A program made the position numbers and the translations under genes. A stretch of DNA of 23,620 nt from a virus. Shown piece after piece: positions 7,951 to 13,204 of this stretch; within the stretch, counting starts at the first letter, position 1; the number at the start of each line of letters is the position of its first letter. The stretch is from the IMG/VR virus record IMGVR_UViG_3300046804_003973, positions 1 through 23,620 of that record. One strand, written 5' to 3'. A model generated the notes under the pieces. It did no database searches and was not told the origin of the DNA. It worked only from the letters and a program-made list of their open reading frames with translations.

Positions 7951-8513
7951 ATGAACCAGAAAAGTTTCAACCACAAACAGTGTGGGATGATGTCGATTGG
8001 ATCATCCATAACTCAGGATCTTATTACCTAACAGGTGATATAGATGAGAACAGCATCACACCAGTTATTAAATGGATCCTAGCTGAAAATATTGCTCAGC
8101 GTCACAAGCAGCTCAACCTTTTTATTAATAGTTGCGGTGGAGATCTCTACCAGGCATTCGGCTTAATTGATATAATGAAGTCGAGCAAGATCCCGGTAGC
8201 TACAAACGGTGTTGGCAGCCTTATGAGTGCTGCTTTCCTCATATTCATGTCGGGTGTCAAGGGTAAGCGATTTATTACTAAAAATACAAGTATCATGTCA
8301 CACCAGTTCTCTACCTTTTATGAAGGTAAGGAGCATGATGTCAAGGCCTCTGAAAAGGAAACAAGGTACATCAAGCAGCGTATGCTGGATGTTATGAAAG
8401 AGAGCTGCTCAATGGATGAGCGGATGATTAAGCGAAAACTCTTACCACCGTCAGATGTTTGGCTATCCGCAGAGGAATGCGTCGAGCTAGGAGTAGCGGA
8501 CGCAACTTTTTAG
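7938..8513 (+). CDS. clpP: ClpP-like serine protease
   Basis: A 191-residue ClpP/crotonase-fold peptidase, about the length of bacterial ClpP. Conserved landmarks are INSCGGDLYQAFGLIDIM (residues 64-80, equivalent to the ClpP INSPGG region), the nucleophile S97 in GSLMSAAF, H122 in IMSHQFS, and D173 in SDVWLSAEE aligned with the D-x-F-L-S-A motif of E. coli ClpP. The triad therefore looks complete. Cytoplasmic; ClpP normally forms a tetradecamer and needs a Clp ATPase, none of which is encoded in this window, so it may work with a host unfoldase. A role in prohead maturation is also possible for ClpP-fold phage proteases, but the gene sits outside the head genes and precedes the late promoter. 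It overlaps the preceding gene by 13 bases. Confidence 0.88.
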   Translation: MSKVNEPEKFQPQTVWDDVDWIIHNSGSYYLTGDIDENSITPVIKWILAENIAQRHKQLNLFINSCGGDLYQAFGLIDIMKSSKIPVATNGVGSLMSAAFLIFMSGVKGKRFITKNTSIMSHQFSTFYEGKEHDVKASEKETRYIKQRMLDVMKESCSMDERMIKRKLLPPSDVWLSAEECVELGVADATF

Positions 8514-8515
8514 AA

Positions 8516-8523
8516 TATAAATA
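8516..8523 (+). promoter_or_regulatory. T4-type late promoter TATAAATA
   Basis: An exact match to the T4 late-promoter -10 octamer, 41 bases before the ATG at 8557 and just after the ClpP-like stop. T4-type late promoters need only this octamer, recognised by the phage late sigma factor with the sliding clamp. By eye, TATAAATA occurs at only three places in the window, all intergenic and all directly before genes. Confidence 0.8.
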
Positions 8524-8556
8524 AGTACATCTTAACCTCACTTTTGGAGAGAAATA

Positions 8557-8922
8557 ATGTCGATGAAAAAATACTCTGAATACATTTCAGTGCACGAACA
8601 GAAAGCTAAAACAATTGGTCTCAGATCAATGGCAGAATCCGCATCATACACTTACGATGATGATAAAGCTCCACAAGGTGCAGATCTCACATCTGGTAGA
8701 GGTGGTGATATTAATCATAAAGCAGTAGCTGCTCACCTAAAGTCAATGGGAGTTCCTGCTGCCCACGCTAAGGCTATCTCAGCTCACTTGAAAAAAGACG
8801 ATATGGATATGGCAGCTTCTACCAAGCTCAAGCACGGTGTAATGAGTAAGCACGGTGATCTAACGGTTCACAGCTTTTCTGACCCTGATTCAGGAAAAAC
8901 CAAGATTCGTGTCGAGGGTTAA
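8557..8922 (+). CDS. Unknown late protein with capsid-targeting-like N-terminus
   Basis: A 121-residue protein of unknown function transcribed from the late promoter at 8516 and ended by the terminator at 8948-8973. The N-terminus MSMKKYSEYISVHEQ resembles the tags of the cargo genes downstream and the T4 internal-protein leader MKTYQEFIAE, but has Val where the cleavage Glu would be. The middle (residues 45-85) is a small helical segment with two similar halves (HKAVAAHLKSMGVPAAHAKA and ISAHLKKDDMDMAAS), reminiscent of a helix-turn-helix or UBA-like bundle. The C-terminus is beta-rich (LTVHSFSDPDSGKTKIRV). GGAGA at 8546-8550 supports the ATG at 8557; an in-frame ATG at 8563 would begin exactly at MKKYSEY. 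Confidence 0.75.
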   Translation: MSMKKYSEYISVHEQKAKTIGLRSMAESASYTYDDDKAPQGADLTSGRGGDINHKAVAAHLKSMGVPAAHAKAISAHLKKDDMDMAASTKLKHGVMSKHGDLTVHSFSDPDSGKTKIRVEG

Positions 8923-8947
8923 TTGATCCTTGCTCAAACTGCTTCAT

Positions 8948-8973
8948 AAAAACCCACTTCGGTGGGTTTTTTT
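8948..8973 (+). terminator. Rho-independent terminator with UUCG tetraloop
   Basis: CCCAC (8953-8957) and GTGGG (8962-8966) close a TTCG loop. The stem is extended by A/T pairs (AAAAA at 8948-8952 with T's from 8967) and followed by TTTTTTT (8967-8973). This is a textbook intrinsic terminator. It isolates the single-gene transcript 8557-8922 from the cargo operon, whose promoter starts five bases later. Confidence 0.92.
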
Positions 8974-8977
8974 ATGA

Positions 8978-8985
8978 TATAAATA
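8978..8985 (+). promoter_or_regulatory. T4-type late promoter TATAAATA for the cargo operon
   Basis: An exact TATAAATA octamer immediately downstream of the terminator and 25 bases before the ATG at 9010, whose ribosome binding site GGAG lies at 9000-9003. It should drive the tightly coupled genes 9010-12471 late in infection, when heads are assembled. Confidence 0.85.
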
Positions 8986-9009
8986 CTGGATAATGTTACG
9001 GAGTATGCA

Positions 9010-9996
9010 ATGAAATCATTCTCAACCTTCCTATCTGAATCCCTTCTTATTGAACGTGCACCTATGAAAGCATCTGGTGCCAAAGCAGATTACGATGTTA
9101 ACAAGTATCTCAACCCTGAGATGCGCAAGCAGCACACGTACAACACTGCCAGAGATACAGAAGGTATTCCAAAGGGTACATCTGTAAAGGTAAAGAAAGT
9201 TGTTACTAAAGATGGTAAGTACCATGCTCATGTAGAGCACGAAGGTAAAACAAAGGTTGTTCCTGTTAATCATCTCGAAAAGCCAGGTGGGTATGAGAAT
9301 CTGAAGTCAGAGGATGCTCAAATCAAGTCTCTACACAGCCAAATTCAGGCTCACGTCAAAGCAAACGGTGGAAAGCCAATTGATCTTCACATAGGTGGTA
9401 ACAAGTACAAGGTAGCTGGTGCTCGTAAGGTTGAGGGTAATGTCAAAGCTGATTTCGTTTTGCATGATCACCATGACAAACCTGTATACTATGGTTCTCT
9501 CAAGGCTGGTGCACACCCATCTAAGTTTTCAGGGTACGGTGGTTTCTCGCATATGAAAAATGCATCTGTGCACGCTGCATCAAGAAGTTTAGCAACAAAT
9601 ATTGCCAAGAAACCTTTAGAACAGGGTGAGATGGCGTTCCATAAATTCCACGCTGGTGAAGCAGACCACGAGCATGTTGTGAGACAAGCGTTGTTTGGAA
9701 AAGAGGTTGGTGCCAAGGAACACGGTGAATCAAATATTAATGGTGTTCATCACGGTAATATTACTATTGGTAAAAACTCCAAAGGTCATCTTGAGATGCA
9801 TTCTGACCTAGACTTCCATAACACAGGTCATGACATGATCAAGCATCTTGAAAAGTCCCATGGTGGCCACGTTGGTATATTTGTTAGGAAGGGTGAGCAA
9901 GGAAGAAAGATTCCTAACACTAACATTGAAGGTAGAGGTGGCATTGGTATGTCAAATATGAGAAAAGATTCATCTAAGATTAGGCCGGTAAAATAA
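9010..9996 (+). CDS. Tagged late protein, possible capsid cargo, nuclease-like pattern
   Basis: A 328-residue His-rich protein. The first ten residues MKSFSTFLSE resemble the capsid-targeting leader of T4 internal proteins, and LSE-S at 8-11 fits the L/I-x-E/small prohead-protease cleavage rule. Residues 55-90 look like a small beta-barrel (SVKVKKVVTKDG...KTKVVPV). At 146-165 the pattern KADFVL...PVYYGSLK resembles the D-x(n)-(D/E)xK core of PD-(D/E)xK nucleases with Ser in place of the acidic residue, followed by a Gly-rich GYGGFS. I treat this as suggestive only. It is the first gene behind the late promoter at 8978; GGAG at 9000-9003 supports the start. Its TAA shares a base with the next ATG (TAATG), so translation is coupled. 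Confidence 0.78.
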   Translation: MKSFSTFLSESLLIERAPMKASGAKADYDVNKYLNPEMRKQHTYNTARDTEGIPKGTSVKVKKVVTKDGKYHAHVEHEGKTKVVPVNHLEKPGGYENLKSEDAQIKSLHSQIQAHVKANGGKPIDLHIGGNKYKVAGARKVEGNVKADFVLHDHHDKPVYYGSLKAGAHPSKFSGYGGFSHMKNASVHAASRSLATNIAKKPLEQGEMAFHKFHAGEADHEHVVRQALFGKEVGAKEHGESNINGVHHGNITIGKNSKGHLEMHSDLDFHNTGHDMIKHLEKSHGGHVGIFVRKGEQGRKIPNTNIEGRGGIGMSNMRKDSSKIRPVK

Positions 9997-11162
9997 TGCG
10001 TCACATATTCCTCTTATTAAAAGAATCAGCTGCTAACGAAGAGAAGCTGACTCACCTTGAGCACGCTGAAGACCATCCTATCAATGCTGGTGTCGAAGGA
10101 TACAAGCACGCTATGAATACTCTGACAGCTGTGCACAAGACACTAACTGGCCAAAAGGGTGGTGCTGATCTAATGACCAAATATGATGGTAGTCCAAGTA
10201 TTGTATTTGGACATCATCCTCAGACTGGCAAGTTCTTTGTTGCATCTAAATCAGCTTTCAACAAGAACCCAAAGATCAACTACACAGAAGAAGACATTGA
10301 AAACAACCACGGACACGCTCCTGGACTAGTTTCGAAGCTTAAGACTGCTCTACACTACCTTCCAAAGGTTGCACCTCAGAAAGGCGTCTTTCAGGGTGAT
10401 GTAATGCATACTTCAGAAGATGTAAGTGAAAAGGGTGGTAAGGTTCACTTCAAACCAAATCTAATTAAATACTCAACTCCATCCAACTCTGCAGAAGGCA
10501 AAGCAATCAAGAACTCTAAGATCGGTGTATACGTTCATACAGGGTATGAAGGTAAGGATGTTGAGTCAATGAAAGCAAATTACACTCCAAATCTTTCTGG
10601 GTTTGCTAACCATGGTGATGTTCATTTAATGAAGTATGGATACAATACAAAGAATGCTGACTATAATGAAGACTCTCAGAAAGAGTTCAGACGTCATATG
10701 GAAGATGCTGCTGATGTTGGTAAGAAGCTTAAGAAGCAGCACTATGATATCCTTGCACCTCACACCGAGCACGTAAAGACTTACATCAACAAGACTGTAC
10801 GTGAAGATACAAAGCCAACTGCAGAAGGTCTTTATGATCATGTTAAAGAGCAACATGAGAAGGGTATTGACAAAGTAAAGACTCAGAAAGCAAAAGATCA
10901 AAAGACTCAAGCAATGAACTCTGATTTATCTCACATCAGAGCTAACCACGAGACTATTAATAACGTATTCCAGTTGCACCACCACTTACAAAAAGCTAAG
11001 GATGTGTTGGTCAATGCAATGTCACACGGTCAAGATTACGAACATCACATTGGTGATACTAAAACAAAACCAGAAGGGTTTGTTGCTGTTGTAAATAACA
11101 GGCCAACTAAACTTGTTGATAGAAATGAGTTTAGTAAACAGAACTTCTTAGCGAGACAATGA
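9996..11162 (+). CDS. Ligase-type (KxDG) nucleotidyltransferase-like protein, possible capsid cargo
   Basis: A 388-residue protein of a family I know from marine T4-like phages as conserved but uncharacterised. K62-Y63-D64-G65 (TKYDGSPSIVFG) matches motif I of covalent nucleotidyltransferases such as DNA/RNA ligases and capping enzymes. Further candidates in the expected order are KSAFNKNP (about 85-92), FQGDVMHT (132-139), VHFKPN (150-155), KIGVYVHT (175-182), and near the C-terminus EGFV (360-363) with K372 (PTKLVD), which resemble motifs IV and V. A helical, charged insertion spans about 240-350. The N-terminus MRHIFLLLKESAA ends in LKE-S, compatible with a processed capsid-targeting tag. 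Coupled to both neighbours by TAATG (9994-9998) and ATGATG (11159-11164). The substrate (DNA, RNA or other) is unknown. Confidence 0.8.
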   Translation: MRHIFLLLKESAANEEKLTHLEHAEDHPINAGVEGYKHAMNTLTAVHKTLTGQKGGADLMTKYDGSPSIVFGHHPQTGKFFVASKSAFNKNPKINYTEEDIENNHGHAPGLVSKLKTALHYLPKVAPQKGVFQGDVMHTSEDVSEKGGKVHFKPNLIKYSTPSNSAEGKAIKNSKIGVYVHTGYEGKDVESMKANYTPNLSGFANHGDVHLMKYGYNTKNADYNEDSQKEFRRHMEDAADVGKKLKKQHYDILAPHTEHVKTYINKTVREDTKPTAEGLYDHVKEQHEKGIDKVKTQKAKDQKTQAMNSDLSHIRANHETINNVFQLHHHLQKAKDVLVNAMSHGQDYEHHIGDTKTKPEGFVAVVNNRPTKLVDRNEFSKQNFLARQ

Positions 11163-11767
11163 TGAAAAGGTTTTCTCAATTCATAGCTGAAGCAGTGCAG
11201 AAGAAAGCACTCCATGTGTTTGATATTGATGATACTCTTATGCATACCACAGCCAAGATCCACGTTAAGGATCCACAAGGCAAAGTAGTGAAAACTCTTA
11301 CAAATCAAGAGTTTAATGACCACAAGCTACCAGCTGGTCACAGCTACGACTTTGGTGAATTTAGAAATGCTGAGAAGTTCAACAGAGAATCAAAGCCAAT
11401 GCCACACATGATTAACCATGTTAAGAAGTTAACAGCTGATCCAAGCAATCATGTAATCTTTAATACTGCACGTGCTAACTTTGATGATAAGAATACTTTC
11501 TTACGAACATTCAAGAAGCACGGTATTGATATGAGCAAGATTCACGTCATCAGGGCTGGTAACCTCAGTAAAGAAGGTGCTCCTGCTGAAAAGAAAGCTG
11601 TTGTTATTCACGGATATATAAAGAAGCACAAATACAATGATGTTCATATGTACGATGATAGTAAAACCAATCTAAAGTCTTTTGTTGGATTAAAACAGGT
11701 CCATCCAAACACAACATTCCATGCTCATCATGTTGAGGGTGAGAATGTAACAACAAAGGTAGTATAA
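11162..11767 (+). CDS. HAD-superfamily phosphatase with T4-like capsid-targeting tag
   Basis: A 201-residue HAD hydrolase. Motif I is FDIDDTL (D21 nucleophile, D23 acid/base), motif II is NTAR (T102), motif III Lys is probably K144 or K145, and motif IV is MYDDSKTN (D165, D166). All catalytic positions are present, predicting a phosphatase, possibly acting on a nucleic-acid or nucleotide end as in the phosphatase half of T4 Pnkp; substrate is inference. The N-terminus MKRFSQFIAE matches 6 of 10 residues of the T4 internal-protein leader MKTYQEFIAE and is followed by Ala, the preferred cleavage position. Two adjacent ATGs exist (11159 and 11162). I chose 11162 because it lies at better spacing from GAG at 11153-11155 and gives the MK start seen in its neighbours. 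Confidence 0.88.
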   Translation: MKRFSQFIAEAVQKKALHVFDIDDTLMHTTAKIHVKDPQGKVVKTLTNQEFNDHKLPAGHSYDFGEFRNAEKFNRESKPMPHMINHVKKLTADPSNHVIFNTARANFDDKNTFLRTFKKHGIDMSKIHVIRAGNLSKEGAPAEKKAVVIHGYIKKHKYNDVHMYDDSKTNLKSFVGLKQVHPNTTFHAHHVEGENVTTKVV

Positions 11768-12471
11768 TGAAAAGATTTTCAAGTTTCCTATTAGAAGGAA
11801 AAGACAAGACTGCTGTTCTATTATTTGGTAGAATGAACCCTATTACTAGTGGTCACGAAGAGAATGTGAATGCTGCTCATGATATAGCTACATCAGCTGA
11901 CGGTCATCTCCATATTGTTGCTAGTGGTTCTCACGATGAAAAGAAGAATCCGCTTTCACCAGAACAAAAACAGACACACCTCAATCGTGCTTTTGGACAC
12001 CTTGAAAATACTACAATAACAACAGCATCAAAAACAAATCCTACTATAATGCACCACGCTTCAGAGATTGCGAAGACAGGTGCAAAACATTTAGTTATTG
12101 CTGGTGGTGGCGATAGAGCAGAAGAGTATAAGACACTACTCAATAAGTATAACGGAGTCAAAGGAAAAGGCCATGGTGAGTATAACTTTGACACAATTAC
12201 AGTAAAAAACACTGGTGAACGTAAAGCTGGTGTAAGTGGTACAGATATGAGACAACACGCTGCTAGTGGAAACTTCAATCAGTTTAGAGCTGGACTTCCA
12301 TCTCAAATTCAAAAGAACGTAACACACTCGAAGGAAATCTATAATGATGTGCGAAATGGGATGAACATTGGAGGATCAAGAAGTGGTGGAGGTGGTGGAG
12401 GTGGGCCTGGTATGGTTGGTTCCACATCCGGCAATTTACTGCGAATGATGAACCCTCAAAAAATATATTAA
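11767..12471 (+). CDS. HIGH-type nucleotidyltransferase (NMNAT/cytidylyltransferase-like) with capsid-targeting tag
   Basis: A 234-residue protein. After the tag MKRFSSFLLE (LLE-G fits the cleavage rule) comes a Rossmann-like domain. FGRMNPITSGHEENV at 20-34 corresponds to the (H/T)xGH nucleotide-binding motif, with T27-S28-G29-H30 replacing the first His by Thr. VSGTDMR at 156-162 corresponds to the ISxTxxR motif of the same superfamily, and LVIAGGGDR at 109-117 is a central strand and loop. This predicts adenylyl or cytidylyl transfer. NMN adenylyltransferase is the closest activity by motif, but substrate is not proven. The C-terminus has a seven-glycine run (SGGGGGGGPG, about residues 206-216) and a short basic tail, perhaps a flexible tether. 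Start shares TAATG with the previous gene. Confidence 0.85.
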   Translation: MKRFSSFLLEGKDKTAVLLFGRMNPITSGHEENVNAAHDIATSADGHLHIVASGSHDEKKNPLSPEQKQTHLNRAFGHLENTTITTASKTNPTIMHHASEIAKTGAKHLVIAGGGDRAEEYKTLLNKYNGVKGKGHGEYNFDTITVKNTGERKAGVSGTDMRQHAASGNFNQFRAGLPSQIQKNVTHSKEIYNDVRNGMNIGGSRSGGGGGGGPGMVGSTSGNLLRMMNPQKIY

Positions 12472-12493
12472 GCAAATCTATAACAATATGCGT

Positions 12494-12498
12494 AAGGA
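12494..12498 (+). promoter_or_regulatory. Ribosome binding site deciding a GTG start
   Basis: AAGGA lies five bases before GTG at 12504. The nearby ATG at 12502 is followed directly by a stop (ATGTGA), so GTG is the only usable start at this site. It is the only non-ATG start I assign in the window. Confidence 0.7.
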
Positions 12499-12503
12499 CT
12501 AAT

Positions 12504-13151
12504 GTGAACACTTTATTTGATGATAACTCTAAATACAGACATGAAGAAGTAGAGGGTGTTAAGGGTTGGTGGTGGCCTAAAGCAGACGATGGAGCTTGGG
12601 AAGGCCCTCTACAAGACTGGTATGCACTTAAGAGTGCCTTTGACCTTGTGAAAGAAAAGAAAGTAGTTGTACAGGCTGGTGGTAATTGTGGTCTTTATCC
12701 TAGATTGCTTTCTGATATATTTGAGAGAGTGTATACATTTGAACCTGATTCATTCAATTTTCACTTCCTAGTAAAAAATTGTCAAAAAGAAAACATTATT
12801 AAAATTAATGCTGCACTTGGAGATGTCAACAAGTTAGTTGATTCTGTAAGAGCCAAAGGAGACTTTGGTAATTCAAACTGCGGTGCATTAACAATCAATG
12901 ATAACAATAAGCTCGTTCCTGTTTTTACCATTGACCAGTTATCACTTGACCGTTGTGATTACATTCAACTGGATTGTGAAGGATATGAAGCTAATGTTAT
13001 TGTTGGTGCAATGGAAACAATATTTCAATTTAAGCCTGTAATCACTTTAGAGACCATGACTCCTGAAATTGAGCAGTTACTATTTCCTCTTGGATATAGT
13101 GAAGTGGCTGGTAGCTTTGGTCACATCGATCGCTGCTTTGCAGTAGTTTAA
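12504..13151 (+). CDS. FkbM-type SAM-dependent methyltransferase
   Basis: A 215-residue protein. VVVQAGGNCGLYPRLLS (residues 54-70) is a class I methyltransferase motif I, with the SAM-binding Gly-rich loop. YTFEPD (77-82) carries the acidic residue at the end of strand 2, and DYIQLDCEGYEANVIVGA (152-169) is the diagnostic FkbM-family signature. These enzymes methylate O or N positions on sugars, polyketides and other small molecules, often in surface polysaccharide clusters. A phage copy could modify a virion or host glycan or a nucleotide, but substrate cannot be inferred. No capsid-targeting tag is present, unlike its upstream neighbours. GTG start at 12504; the gene lies 32 bases after the cargo operon and just before a late promoter. 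Confidence 0.85.
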   Translation: MNTLFDDNSKYRHEEVEGVKGWWWPKADDGAWEGPLQDWYALKSAFDLVKEKKVVVQAGGNCGLYPRLLSDIFERVYTFEPDSFNFHFLVKNCQKENIIKINAALGDVNKLVDSVRAKGDFGNSNCGALTINDNNKLVPVFTIDQLSLDRCDYIQLDCEGYEANVIVGAMETIFQFKPVITLETMTPEIEQLLFPLGYSEVAGSFGHIDRCFAVV

Positions 13152-13153
13152 TT

Positions 13154-13161
13154 TATAAATA
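13154..13161 (+). promoter_or_regulatory. T4-type late promoter TATAAATA for the structural operon
   Basis: An exact TATAAATA octamer 3 bases after the methyltransferase stop and 44 bases before the ATG at 13205. The leader between (13162-13204) is relatively GC-rich and contains the palindrome GGCC and a purine-rich GGAAAG ribosome binding site. Confidence 0.82.
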
Positions 13162-13204
13162 GTAAGTCCCGGCAGTAAGGCCTAGGTAAACCTGCGGAAA
13201 GAAT

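Noticed and set aside
12385-12408. GGTGGAGG-type triplet repeat as a possible microsatellite or regulatory G-rich element
   Set aside because: It encodes the glycine run of the tagged nucleotidyltransferase in frame. It could form a G-quadruplex, but nothing around it points to regulation.
13162-13204. Possible structured leader or riboswitch before the 613-residue protein gene
   Set aside because: Complementarity between CCGGCAG and CTGCGG is interrupted and short, and the region is only 43 bases, too small for a known riboswitch class.
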